This document shows positions 8,914 through 19,077 of a DNA stretch of 52,643 bases, piece after piece. Below the pieces are notes generated by a model. The model was not told the origin of the DNA. It did not search any database and saw nothing but the letters and a program-made list of their open reading frames with translations. This DNA comes from Bacillota bacterium (GTDB taxonomy: Bacteria; Bacillota; Clostridia; Peptostreptococcales; Anaerovoracaceae). The stretch spans positions 1 through 52,643 of the forward strand of contig JAUNQD010000010.1 of NCBI GenBank assembly GCA_030536355.1, read 5' to 3'. The position numbers and the translations under genes were made by a program. Positions within the stretch are counted from its first letter, which is position 1; every line of letters begins with the position of its first letter.

Positions 8914-8942
8914 ATTATAGCACATGAAAAAACTAAACACAA
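8914..8942 (-). promoter_or_regulatory. Sigma-A type promoter of rpmB
   Basis: Minus strand: -35 TTGTGT (8937-8942), 17-bp spacer, perfect -10 TATAAT (8914-8919). The leader is about 85 nt and contains a small GTCTGT-GAAG-ACAG hairpin, a possible site for control by the L28 protein, which is speculative. Confidence 0.75.
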
Positions 8943-8983
8943 GGACTTTTTTCTCTATAAATCCAATTATTTCAAAGGACGCC

Positions 8984-9499
8984 TCAACCCTTCCAAATAG
9001 TAGTTTCTCCTGACCTTCTTGTCTCGTTCATATCGATGACTCTCTGATTACTGCTTCCTCTGAATTGAAGAGTTAAGTCTCTCAATTCATTGACGAAAGG
9101 ACCATCTATCAGGATATCCGTAAGCCCCAAAAGCTCGCGCACATCTGCGTTTTGCACAGACATATCATTGAGCTGCTCCAAAGTATATCCGCTGAACACC
9201 GTAATGTTCAAGCCCATGTCTTTGACTCTTCTGCCCAGTTCAACAAACGGACCCGGTTGGCAGAATGGTTCTCCACCGGAAAAAGTCACTCCTGCAAGCA
9301 ACTTGTTTTTTTCTATTTCTTCTATCAGCCTATCTATGCTGACATCCTTACCGCCGGCAAAATCATGAGTTTCAGGATTATGACATCCCTTACAAGCATG
9401 CGGACAGCCCTGACAAAAGACTGTAAATCTGATGCCCGGGCCGTCAACGATTGATTCTCTCACTATGCCGGCTAATCTTATAGAATCAGCCTTTTTCAT
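8984..9499 (-). CDS. nrdG: Anaerobic ribonucleotide reductase activating protein (radical SAM)
   Basis: Generates the glycyl radical on NrdD using S-adenosylmethionine and a [4Fe-4S] cluster. Its 171 residues include the radical-SAM cluster motif in CQGCPHACKGC (Cx3Cx2C within it), followed by TFSGGEPFCQ, the SAM-binding GGE motif. The ATG immediately follows the nrdD stop codon, so the pair is certainly one operon. The order nrdD-nrdG is standard. Confidence 0.96.
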   Translation of the reverse strand: MKKADSIRLAGIVRESIVDGPGIRFTVFCQGCPHACKGCHNPETHDFAGGKDVSIDRLIEEIEKNKLLAGVTFSGGEPFCQPGPFVELGRRVKDMGLNITVFSGYTLEQLNDMSVQNADVRELLGLTDILIDGPFVNELRDLTLQFRGSSNQRVIDMNETRRSGETTIWKG

Positions 9500-11845
9500 T
9501 TATAAAGTCTCCATTCCGCTGTCGAGACTATGCTTAACTCTGTCTTTTTCTTCAGCAGTCTTCGCGTCGTTCCAATTATCCATAGTTCCTACCAGATAAC
9601 CTGTGATACGTCTGATCCTTTCGAATCCCTGATCACCGTCTTCTTCTGTTCTGTGACAATGCGGACATTCGTTATCGATGATTCCTGTGTATCCGCATAC
9701 AGGGTCTCTGTCTACAGGATGGTTGATGGAACCGTAACCTACTCCGCTTTCCTTCATGCATCTTACTACCTGTTCGAATGCATCCAGGTTCTTACATGGG
9801 TCTCCGTCCAGTTCAACATAAGTGATATGGCCTGCATTGGTCAGTGCGTGATAAGGAGCTTCCAGCTTTATCTTATCAAATGCATTGATGTTGTAGTATA
9901 CAGGCACGTGGAATGAGTTTGTATAGTAATCTCTGTCTGTTACTCCTTCGATAACTCCGTATCTTGCTCTGTCGATCCTTACGAATCTTCCTGACAGACC
10001 TTCAGCCGGTGTTGCGATCAAAGTGTAGTTGAATCCTGTTTCCTTAGTGTAATCATCCATCTTCTTTCTCATGAAGCCGATGATCTCAAGACCAAGTCTC
10101 TGAGCTTCTGCAGATTCACCATGATGTACACCTAGCAGAGCCTTCAGACATTCAGCAAGACCGATAAAGCCCACTGTCAGTGTTCCGTGCTTCAGAACTT
10201 CTGCAACAGAGTCTTCAGGCTTCAGCTTTTCTGAATCCAGCCAGATGCCCTGTCCCATCAGGAACGGATAGTTCTTTACCTTCTTAGATGCCTGGATCTT
10301 ATATCTTTCCATCAGCTGGTTAGCACACAGGTCAACCTTTCTTTCAAGTTCTTCGAAGAAGATGTCGATATCTCCGTGAGCCTTGATGGCGATCCTTGGC
10401 AGGTTAACTGATGTAAAACTCAGGTTTCCTCTTCCTCCAACTACTTCTCTTGAAGGATCGTAGTGGTTACCGATTACTCTTGTTCTGCATCCCATGTACG
10501 CAACTTCTGTGTTGTGATCTTCAGGATTATAGTAAGCCAAATTGAACGGAGCATCCAGGAATGAGAAGTTAGGGAACAATCTCTTAGCTGATACTCTGCA
10601 TGCCAACTTGAACATATCATAGTTAGGATCTCCCGGATTATAGTTTACTCCTTCCTTGATCTTGAAGATATGTATAGGGAAGATGGCAGTTTCTCCGTTA
10701 CCGAGACCTGCTTCTGTAGCGAGCATGATATTTTCTGTAACCAGTCTTCCTTCAGGTGAAGTATCAGTTCCGTAGTTGATGGATGAGAACGGGATCTGTG
10801 CTCCTGCTCTTGAATGCATAGTGTTCAGGTTGTGAACGAATGCTTCCATTGCCTGATAAGTAGCTCTCTTGATTTCTTCGTTGGCATACTTGGTAGTCTT
10901 TTGCTGGAGTCTGTCAATATACTTTTCATCGATCAGCTGCTTCAGATATTCTCTTTCCAGTTCCTTATAATTATTGTCATCTGCGATCATAGGGTAAACA
11001 TTGTACTTTTCCATGATCTCAGCACCTATTGCCTTTGTTTTTTCTACGCCGTCTTCAATATCGAACAACAGGTTCAGCATCTTACCCATGTTTGTCCAAT
11101 ACAGCTTTCTGAAGGTTTTCTTGACGCCGTTTGCCATTCCATAGTCAAAGTCAGGGATACTCTGGCCACCGTGCTGGTCATTCTGATTCGACTGAATGGC
11201 AATACAAGCAAGTGCTGCATAGCTCTGAATGTCGTTAGGCTCTCTCAGGAATCCATGCCCTGTTGAGAATCCACCTTTGAAAAGTTTTTCTATATCTATC
11301 TGACAGCATGTAGTAGTAAGAGTAAGGAAGTCCATGTCATGGATGTGAATATCGCCATCTCTATGAGCCTTAGCATGAGCAGGTTTGAGGACGAACATTT
11401 CATAGAACTGTTTAGCACCTTCTGAACCATACTTCAGCATAGTACCCATAGCAGTGTCTCCATCTATATTAGCATTCTCACGCTTAGTATCATTGTCTTT
11501 AGCTTCCTTAAAAGTAAGATCTTCATACGTCTTCATGAGACGAGTGTTCATATCTCTTACTCTTGTTCTTTCTGCTCTGTAAAGGATAAACTCCTTCGCA
11601 GTTCTGGCATGACCGTTTTCGATCAGTACTTTTTCTACAGCATCCTGGATCTGTTCTACTGTAGGCGTTTCATTATGACAAATTTCAGTAAGATATATTT
11701 CTACCTGCTTTGCTAAATAATTTGCCATATCGCGGTCTTTGCCGCCCAGCACCTCTGCTGCCTTGTAGATCGCTTCAGCTATCTTACCGCTGTCGAAATC
11801 TACAGTTCTTCCATCTCTCTTGATGATTTGCTTGATCTGACTCAT
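9500..11845 (-). CDS. nrdD: Anaerobic (class III) ribonucleoside-triphosphate reductase
   Basis: Oxygen-sensitive glycyl-radical enzyme reducing ribonucleoside triphosphates to deoxynucleotides. Length is 781 residues. An N-terminal ATP-cone (about 1-95, starting IIKRDGRTVDFDSGKI) gives allosteric control. The large catalytic barrel follows, then a C-terminal zinc region with C717 and C727/C730, and the glycyl-radical motif RRITGYLVG with the predicted radical Gly749. The zinc region shows only three closely placed cysteines (VCG and CPHC) instead of two CxxC pairs; His residues may complete the site. The promoter and a palindromic operator candidate lie upstream. Confidence 0.97.
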   Translation of the reverse strand: MSQIKQIIKRDGRTVDFDSGKIAEAIYKAAEVLGGKDRDMANYLAKQVEIYLTEICHNETPTVEQIQDAVEKVLIENGHARTAKEFILYRAERTRVRDMNTRLMKTYEDLTFKEAKDNDTKRENANIDGDTAMGTMLKYGSEGAKQFYEMFVLKPAHAKAHRDGDIHIHDMDFLTLTTTCCQIDIEKLFKGGFSTGHGFLREPNDIQSYAALACIAIQSNQNDQHGGQSIPDFDYGMANGVKKTFRKLYWTNMGKMLNLLFDIEDGVEKTKAIGAEIMEKYNVYPMIADDNNYKELEREYLKQLIDEKYIDRLQQKTTKYANEEIKRATYQAMEAFVHNLNTMHSRAGAQIPFSSINYGTDTSPEGRLVTENIMLATEAGLGNGETAIFPIHIFKIKEGVNYNPGDPNYDMFKLACRVSAKRLFPNFSFLDAPFNLAYYNPEDHNTEVAYMGCRTRVIGNHYDPSREVVGGRGNLSFTSVNLPRIAIKAHGDIDIFFEELERKVDLCANQLMERYKIQASKKVKNYPFLMGQGIWLDSEKLKPEDSVAEVLKHGTLTVGFIGLAECLKALLGVHHGESAEAQRLGLEIIGFMRKKMDDYTKETGFNYTLIATPAEGLSGRFVRIDRARYGVIEGVTDRDYYTNSFHVPVYYNINAFDKIKLEAPYHALTNAGHITYVELDGDPCKNLDAFEQVVRCMKESGVGYGSINHPVDRDPVCGYTGIIDNECPHCHRTEEDGDQGFERIRRITGYLVGTMDNWNDAKTAEEKDRVKHSLDSGMETL

Positions 11846-11920
11846 TCTAATTACTCCTTACTAAACATTGCAATATCACTTTAATCATTTAAATCTTTAT
11901 TGTCGTTTATTTCGTCGGAA

Positions 11921-11946
11921 CACTATATATAGGCCCATATATAGTG
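11921..11946. promoter_or_regulatory. 26-bp inverted repeat, candidate NrdR-type operator of nrdDG
   Basis: CACTATATAT (11921-11930) and its exact complement (11937-11946) flank a 6-bp spacer. Each arm reproduces half of the NrdR box consensus (ACACTATATATAGTGT). The repeat lies just downstream of the nrdD -10 element, covering roughly +12 to +37. NrdR normally binds two 16-bp boxes about 31 bp apart, so this overlapping arrangement would be unusual. Assignment to NrdR is inference. Confidence 0.55.
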
Positions 11947-11957
11947 CTGCAATGAAA

Positions 11958-11985
11958 ATTATACACAAAATACAGGCATAGTCAA
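11958..11985 (-). promoter_or_regulatory. Sigma-A type promoter of nrdDG
   Basis: Minus strand: -35 TTGACT (11980-11985), 16-bp spacer, perfect -10 TATAAT (11958-11963). The palindrome at 11921-11946 begins about 12 bp after the -10 element, a position where a bound repressor would block initiation or escape. Confidence 0.8.
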
Positions 11986-12022
11986 CATCGAATTCTGTAT
12001 TTTGTTGTTCTTTTTGCATTAC

Positions 12023-12052
12023 AAAAGCCCTATATGCAGATACAGGGCTTTT
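12023..12052 (-). terminator. Terminator of the acetyltransferase gene
   Basis: Nine-bp stem AAAAGCCCT / AGGGCTTTT with a 12-nt loop, 35 bp downstream of the GNAT stop codon and upstream of the nrdD promoter. It isolates the two minus-strand units. Confidence 0.7.
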
Positions 12053-12086
12053 AGTTTACATAATTATATTTTCAGTAGTCCGGCTT

Positions 12087-12623
12087 TTACTGATTGTTTT
12101 CTCCGAAGAATTCTGATCTAAGCATTGACATAAGATGAAGATCGTAATATTTGCCATCCTTCTTGGTAGCATTTCTGGCAACACCTTCACTCTTGAACCC
12201 AAGGCTTTCATATAAAGTAGACGCTCTCTTATTTCCTGTGTAGTAATCCAGAGTGACTCTTTCCATATGGAGGAAAGTAAAACAATATTTGAGAAGCTCG
12301 TTCATGATTTCTCTTCCGATTCCCTTACCCCAAAGTTTAGGATCCCCAATGTAGAATTTAGTTATATCCAGAGAATCGCTATGTCTGTCTACTCTGGATA
12401 TATATATTCTTCCTACAGGTTCTCTGCTCTCTCTGTCTACAATGGTAAAATCCATTTTTTCTTTACTGAATTTATTATAAAGAGCCTCTGTCACCACGTC
12501 TTCATAAGTTCTTTCTTCATCAAAAGAAAGATAGTGTGTAACCACAGGATCCTTTTCCCACTTCGCGAAATATTCATAATCCTTAAATTCTGTTTCCCTG
12601 ATTATGAAGTTCTGAGTTTCCAT
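12087..12623 (-). CDS. GNAT family N-acetyltransferase (RimJ/RimL-like)
   Basis: Predicted acetyl-CoA-dependent acetyltransferase, 178 residues from the ATG at 12623, which has AAGGAG upstream. The acetyl-CoA-binding motif A reads PKLWGKGIGREIMNELLKYC (the Q/RxxGxG/A type), followed by the motif-B region NKRASTLYESLGFKSEGVAR. The overall pattern IIRETEFKDYEYFAKWEKDP at the N-terminus matches the RimJ/RimL subgroup that acetylates protein N-termini or small amines. The substrate cannot be told from sequence. It stands alone, divergent from a lipoprotein gene. Confidence 0.85.
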   Translation of the reverse strand: METQNFIIRETEFKDYEYFAKWEKDPVVTHYLSFDEERTYEDVVTEALYNKFSKEKMDFTIVDRESREPVGRIYISRVDRHSDSLDITKFYIGDPKLWGKGIGREIMNELLKYCFTFLHMERVTLDYYTGNKRASTLYESLGFKSEGVARNATKKDGKYYDLHLMSMLRSEFFGENNQ

Positions 12624-12750
12624 AATAATCTCCTTATATATTTTCATTAAAGTTCACTTAATCTATACAATTATTAATTTTCTTGTGGTATTATATTAGT
12701 GATTTCATTATATTAATAATTTTACCAATAAACAAGGAGAAATATAAAAT

Positions 12751-14202
12751 ATGAAGAAGTTTTTCGTATTTTTGATTGCGATCATGCTGGTATTCTCCCT
12801 TCTGCTTACAGGATGCGGTTCATCGGAAGCAGATAGAGAACAGGAACTTAAAGATTCTCTAGAAAAAACTTATGAAGAATTGACAGCGACTTTCTCCGGC
12901 GCAACAGGAGAATATGATCTGGTCGCTCAGTATATCCAGTCGTGGGCCAGCAAAAACGGCATAGTGATAGCAGCAAACGAAGAAAGTTATATGGTCCTGG
13001 AAAATCCGGCTACCGAAGGTTGTGAGAAAGCTGAGTCAACCACCCTGCAATGCACAATAGACACCAAGAAATTTGCCAATTCATTACAGAGCCTTGCCAT
13101 TTCCTTGACAAGCCTTCTCGGTCCACTGGAACATGGTGACATATCCCTCATCATCACCGAAACTGATAATGGCGAATATACAGGTGCTGATTCTGCTGAT
13201 GTTGAGTATCTTCAGAATGATAACTTCATTAATATCAAGCAGAACGACAGCATCGAACTCTATACTTCAGGCGCCTATGCATCTTCAGCAGTTATGTCTG
13301 CTGATATAACTACTGAAGAACCTTATTATCCGCATGCATATACTATAACAATGAAGATTTCGGGACATCATGACCCATTCACCTTGGATGATACAGATCA
13401 TCCTAATCCTGTGGAAGTGATCGGTAACCTTCTCGCCAATGAGAAGAGCTCCGGACAGCTTTTCCAACTGGCATCATTCAATTGTGAAGCCAAGCAAGGA
13501 TATATACCAACTTCTGCAACAGCCGTAGTTATTATCGATACTAACGACGTTTCAAGCTTTGAGAAGAAATTCAGAAGTTCATACAATAATATGAAGAAAA
13601 AGTTTGAAAACCTTGAAGAAAACTTCGTATACACATTTACCGAAACAGCTATGCCTGAAGAAGTAATGTCAAGTGAAACCGGCAATAACATCATCAGCCT
13701 CATGTATACTCTCAAAACCGGTAAGTATGCTCCGGAAGAAGATGAAGAAGCTGTAGAAGAAGAAAATGTGGATGAGGAAGCTGTAGAAGAAGCCGAAAAT
13801 AATAAAGACATTGAATCATTTGCCCTTGCTGAGATTTCCAACATATCCACCAATGGAGGAAAGTTCTATCTGGAAACATCCTTCAGAGGTACTGATAAAG
13901 AAATCATCGGCAAACTGTCAGAGCTTTATAGTACAACTTCCAGTCTGTGTGATATAGATTATCAACACTCCGGAATCTCCATCACATGGCCTTCCAAAGA
14001 CAACACCGAGCTGGCTTCATTCTTTATCGACGCCCTCGGTTCCAAGGAGGCAGTCATGAGCGGCGCCATCGAAAGCAGTGAATGTAATGTATTCGCATCA
14101 AAGGCTGCTCTCAATATGATCTCATATCAATGTAATATCCATCATGGTGAAGCAGCACTGTCTAACATATGTCATTATTTGACCGGATTGACAGAAAAAT
14201 AA
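12751..14202 (+). CDS. Predicted lipoprotein of unknown function
   Basis: A 483-residue secreted protein. A lipoprotein signal peptide is clear: a basic start, hydrophobic MKKFFVFLIAIMLVFSLLL, then lipobox LLTGC with the acylated cysteine at residue 22. No known domain was recognised. A strongly acidic low-complexity stretch (about 327-351, repeated EEAVEE units) separates a long N-terminal part from a shorter C-terminal one; both have mixed alpha/beta composition. A GGAG site precedes the ATG. It is a single-gene unit ending at a strong terminator. It is probably tethered to the outer face of the membrane; the role is unknown. Confidence 0.8.
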   Translation: MKKFFVFLIAIMLVFSLLLTGCGSSEADREQELKDSLEKTYEELTATFSGATGEYDLVAQYIQSWASKNGIVIAANEESYMVLENPATEGCEKAESTTLQCTIDTKKFANSLQSLAISLTSLLGPLEHGDISLIITETDNGEYTGADSADVEYLQNDNFINIKQNDSIELYTSGAYASSAVMSADITTEEPYYPHAYTITMKISGHHDPFTLDDTDHPNPVEVIGNLLANEKSSGQLFQLASFNCEAKQGYIPTSATAVVIIDTNDVSSFEKKFRSSYNNMKKKFENLEENFVYTFTETAMPEEVMSSETGNNIISLMYTLKTGKYAPEEDEEAVEEENVDEEAVEEAENNKDIESFALAEISNISTNGGKFYLETSFRGTDKEIIGKLSELYSTTSSLCDIDYQHSGISITWPSKDNTELASFFIDALGSKEAVMSGAIESSECNVFASKAALNMISYQCNIHHGEAALSNICHYLTGLTEK

Positions 14203-14215
14203 ATCCAATCAATAG

Positions 14216-14251
14216 AAAAAGGTATCCTTTGATCATAAAGGATACCTTTTT
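14216..14251. terminator. Bidirectional terminator between convergent genes
   Basis: A 15-bp stem AAAAAGGTATCCTTT / complement with a 6-nt loop, ending in a T-run on both strands. It serves the lipoprotein gene (plus) and the thioesterase gene (minus). Confidence 0.9.
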
Positions 14252-14279
14252 TAATACTTATCTACTTGATTATATATTA

Positions 14280-14717
14280 TCAATCTGCGTACACGAAGTT
14301 CGATGTGGCCGACGCCAATAGCTTACCGGTCTTCTCATCGGTCGCCAACGCCCTTACCCTTGCCATCGTCCGTCCTATACGTATTACATTGACTTCAAAT
14401 ATAAATGACTCACCCATAAAAGGTCTTATAAAGCTAACATCCAGATCTGCAGTAGCTACCGAATCGTGATCTGAAAAAGCCAGAACACTCATGCCCATTG
14501 ATACATCAAACATAGAAGCCACCACACCGCCATGCAGTTCTCCTCGATGATTCTGCTCCCATTCCTTCGCAATATATCTTATTCTGGAAGTCTGGGTATC
14601 TATATCACAGCTTATGGGTTCAGGAGCCAGCATGGCATTCATCTTAGCTTCTTCAGTATCCTGAACTTCCTCTGCGATCATTCTTAACTTTCTTTCTACA
14701 TCATATAATGTCTTCAT
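14280..14717 (-). CDS. PaaI-type hotdog-fold thioesterase
   Basis: Predicted acyl-CoA thioesterase of the PaaI/YdiI group, 145 residues, cytoplasmic. The hallmark HGGVVASMFDVSMGMSV (HGG followed by the catalytic Asp) is present, then the strand-rich core ATADLDVSFIRPFMGES and the C-terminal SATSNFVY. About 50 extra residues precede the hotdog domain. The natural acyl-CoA cannot be deduced; aromatic or short-chain thioesters are usual for the group. No neighbouring catabolic genes help. The start has AGGAGGGC upstream. Confidence 0.85.
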   Translation of the reverse strand: MKTLYDVERKLRMIAEEVQDTEEAKMNAMLAPEPISCDIDTQTSRIRYIAKEWEQNHRGELHGGVVASMFDVSMGMSVLAFSDHDSVATADLDVSFIRPFMGESFIFEVNVIRIGRTMARVRALATDEKTGKLLASATSNFVYAD

Positions 14718-14867
14718 TTTGCCCTCCTGAAATATGCAGCAATATTATAACACATTTTTCATTGTTTAGTACTGATATGCTACTTTTTTAAGTTGCAACT
14801 GATTAAATTTTCTGATAAAATTTTAGCAATAATTTATTTATTTTCCCAATTAACTTAGGAGGTTATT

Positions 14868-16124
14868 ATGAGAAAAAAATCAAAATGGCTCATCGCACTT
14901 ATGGCACTTATTATGGCATTATCAATGACAGCTTGCGGTGGTGAAGAAGAACCTGCAGCTCCTTCAGGAGATTGCTTCGCAGATCAGTACGTAGCTCTGA
15001 TCGAATCAGGTGAAGCCAGAGACTTCGCTGATTATGATGCTATGGCTGCTAAACTTGCAGGTATCGCTGAAGAAACAGGTGCTCTGTATGTTTACACTCT
15101 GACTCCTGGAACTGACGGTGTTCCTGCACTTGATGGTGAATCCGGAGAAGATGGTTCATACCTGATCACTGTAGACGGATGCGACGATCCTGATGACTGG
15201 GCAACAGACTACGGATGGGAAGTACAGTTCACAGAAGCTTGGGAAGGAACTCCTGCTTCTGCAAGATCAGCTTGGAATGAAGAAGAAGACTTCCAGTGCT
15301 GGTCAGCATTCGCTCCTGTATATGACAGCGAAGGCAATGTTGTATGTATCCTCGGTATGGACTACCCTTGCACAGACGTGATCGCTGATTATCCTGAATG
15401 GAACAGAGATAACGAAGCTTGGAACGGATATGAAGATGAAATCAATGAAGAAGTTCCTGCTGACATTCAGGCTGTAAGAGACAACGTTACAGATCTCGTT
15501 GCTAAGTATGCAGCTATGCTGAGCCACAGAGATGTTGAAATAACAACTGACTTCGGTAACCAGTATGTAGCTCTCCTCGAATCAGGAAAAGCAAGAGAAT
15601 ACACTGATTATGATTTCATGAAGGCTACTCTCGATGCAGTTAGAGAAGAATCCGGTGCAACTTACGTTTACGTAATGACTCCTGGAACTGACGGCAAGCC
15701 TGACATCAACGGCGACTACACTGAAGAAGGTACATTCCTCATCACAGTTGATGGTTCAGAAGATCCTGATGACTGGGGCGTAGACTATGGTTGGGAAGTA
15801 CAGTTCACTGAAGCATGGGAAGGCGAAGCTGCTGCTGCTAGATCTGCTTGGATCAATGACGAAGCTGGCAACAACCACGATATCTGCTGGTCAGTATTCG
15901 CTCCTATCTATGATGGAGAAGGCAATGTAGTTGCTATCCTCGGAATCGACTACCCTTGCGCTGACGTTCTGAACGACTACCCTGAATGGAACAGAGATAT
16001 GGAAGAATGGAATGGATACGAAGATGAGATCGACGAAGAAGTTCCTGCTGACATTCAGGCTATCAAGGACAAGATCCTCGCAATGGCTGCTGACTATGCT
16101 CAGAAGCTGAGCCAGGCTGAATAA
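14868..16124 (+). CDS. Lipoprotein with two tandem Cache-like sensor domains
   Basis: A 418-residue secreted, very acidic protein. The signal peptide ends at lipobox SMTAC (acylated Cys23). The mature part consists of two similar repeats, about 36-215 and 228-415. Each opens with QYVALxESGxAR and continues through YVxxxTPGTDG, LITVDGxxDPDDW, DYGWEVQFTEAWEG, FAPxYDxEGNVV and LGxDYPC, and ends in EVPADIQA. The segments resemble the single-Cache sensor domains normally found outside chemoreceptors and sensor kinases (inference). No transmembrane helix, kinase, MCP or cyclase domain follows, so it would be a membrane-anchored sensor or binding protein on its own. A strong AGGAGG site and a terminator frame it. 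Confidence 0.85.
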   Translation: MRKKSKWLIALMALIMALSMTACGGEEEPAAPSGDCFADQYVALIESGEARDFADYDAMAAKLAGIAEETGALYVYTLTPGTDGVPALDGESGEDGSYLITVDGCDDPDDWATDYGWEVQFTEAWEGTPASARSAWNEEEDFQCWSAFAPVYDSEGNVVCILGMDYPCTDVIADYPEWNRDNEAWNGYEDEINEEVPADIQAVRDNVTDLVAKYAAMLSHRDVEITTDFGNQYVALLESGKAREYTDYDFMKATLDAVREESGATYVYVMTPGTDGKPDINGDYTEEGTFLITVDGSEDPDDWGVDYGWEVQFTEAWEGEAAAARSAWINDEAGNNHDICWSVFAPIYDGEGNVVAILGIDYPCADVLNDYPEWNRDMEEWNGYEDEIDEEVPADIQAIKDKILAMAADYAQKLSQAE

Positions 16125-16146
16125 TCAGTCTCTATAACAGAATTTT

Positions 16147-16171
16147 AAAAGGTGTCCAATGGACACCTTTT
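16147..16171. terminator. Terminator of the double-Cache lipoprotein gene
   Basis: Stem AAAAGGTGTCC / GGACACCTTTT with a short loop and T-run, 22 bp after the stop. It also faces the convergent rlmD. Confidence 0.88.
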
Positions 16172-16191
16172 TTATTATGCAAAGTGCGATT

Positions 16192-17349
16192 CTATTTTCT
16201 TTTTTGGAGCAGTGCTACTGCTTCTGTGTGTTTTGTTCCCGGGAAGTTGTCGAATGGCTTCACGGATATCACATCGTATCCGTAATACTGCATGTAATAC
16301 AGATTCTCTGTAAGTGTCTTCGGATTACATGAGATGTACACTATCTGATCTACGCCATATCCGATGATCTTGTCGAGAGCATCAGGTTTGATACCTACTC
16401 TAGGCGGGTCTACTACGATAACGTCCGGTTTTTCTTCTACATTCTTCAAGACTTCGAATACGTCTCCTGCAATGAATTCACAGTTATCCAGCCCGTTGAG
16501 CGCAGCATTTGCTTTGGCTGCTTCCACCGCTTCTTCAACCAGTTCGATGCCTATTACCTTGCCGGCTTTCTTTGCGAGTGTCTGAGTAATGGTACCTGTA
16601 CCGCAGTAAAGGTCGAATGCTGTCTTGTTGTTGAAATCATCTATAAGGTCTATAGCATACGAATAGAGATTCTCAACGGCTTCCACATTAGTCTGGAAGA
16701 ATGAGAATGCGCTGACTTTAAACTTCAGCCCCATGATTTCTTCCATATAATAGTCTCTGCCATCAAGGACTCTCAATTCGTCACAGTAAACAGCATCAGC
16801 CAGTCTGTCGTTGATAGTTCTGAGTATACCTACCACTTCGCTTTCAAGAGGCAACGATCTTATCATTTCTACAAAAGCTTCTTCATCGAAACCTTCTTCT
16901 GAGCTTGTAACTACATTTATAAGTAGCTCTCCTGTTCTGACACCTCTTCTTACGATCAAATGTCTCATAAGGCCTCTATGATTCTTCTTATGATAATGGG
17001 AATATCCCTTTTCGATGACGAAATCCAGCACGCCTCTGAGAACAGTATTGAAATCATCGTGGACCAGCTGGCACTGATCGACTGTGATGATAGACATGAA
17101 ATGCTTCTTCTTGTGCATGCCCAGTGTCGTAGGGCCGTTCTTCTCCATATCTCCGAAAGTATATTCCATCTTGTTTCTGTAATGGTATCTGTTCGGTGCA
17201 GGTTCGATATCGAGAAGCTGCCCGTAATCGATGTCTTTCTTATCGAGAAGACCTCTCACCTCTCCTGCTTTATTCTTCAGTTGTTCTTCATAGGATACAC
17301 CCTGATAGACGCATCCGCCGCAGACATTGCTGTCTCTGCAAATTTCCAT
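16192..17349 (-). CDS. rlmD: 23S rRNA (uracil(1939)-C(5))-methyltransferase type (RlmD/RumA family)
   Basis: SAM-dependent m5U methyltransferase acting on RNA. The protein is 385 residues from the ATG at 17349, with AAAGGA 8 bp upstream. The N-terminal iron-sulfur motif CRDSNVCGGC (Cx5Cx2C) is the RumA type. SAM motif DLYCGTGTITQTLA, VVDPPRVGI and the catalytic cysteine in YISCNPKTL are intact. No N-terminal TRAM domain is apparent. Paralogues in Firmicutes modify U747 or U1939 (RlmCD), so the exact target position is uncertain. It follows tgt by 27 bp in the same operon. Confidence 0.88.
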   Translation of the reverse strand: MEICRDSNVCGGCVYQGVSYEEQLKNKAGEVRGLLDKKDIDYGQLLDIEPAPNRYHYRNKMEYTFGDMEKNGPTTLGMHKKKHFMSIITVDQCQLVHDDFNTVLRGVLDFVIEKGYSHYHKKNHRGLMRHLIVRRGVRTGELLINVVTSSEEGFDEEAFVEMIRSLPLESEVVGILRTINDRLADAVYCDELRVLDGRDYYMEEIMGLKFKVSAFSFFQTNVEAVENLYSYAIDLIDDFNNKTAFDLYCGTGTITQTLAKKAGKVIGIELVEEAVEAAKANAALNGLDNCEFIAGDVFEVLKNVEEKPDVIVVDPPRVGIKPDALDKIIGYGVDQIVYISCNPKTLTENLYYMQYYGYDVISVKPFDNFPGTKHTEAVALLQKRK

Positions 17350-17376
17350 ATTATATCCTTTCAAATATGCTGTTGA

Positions 17377-19052
<1,676 letters not shown>

Positions 19053-19077
19053 TATTATTATTCTATAAATATATCTA

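Noticed and set aside
11785..11800. Single TGTCGAA-like heptamers inside nrdD and rlmD
   Set aside because: They lie in coding sequence as isolated copies, without the paired 10-bp arrangement or a nearby promoter.
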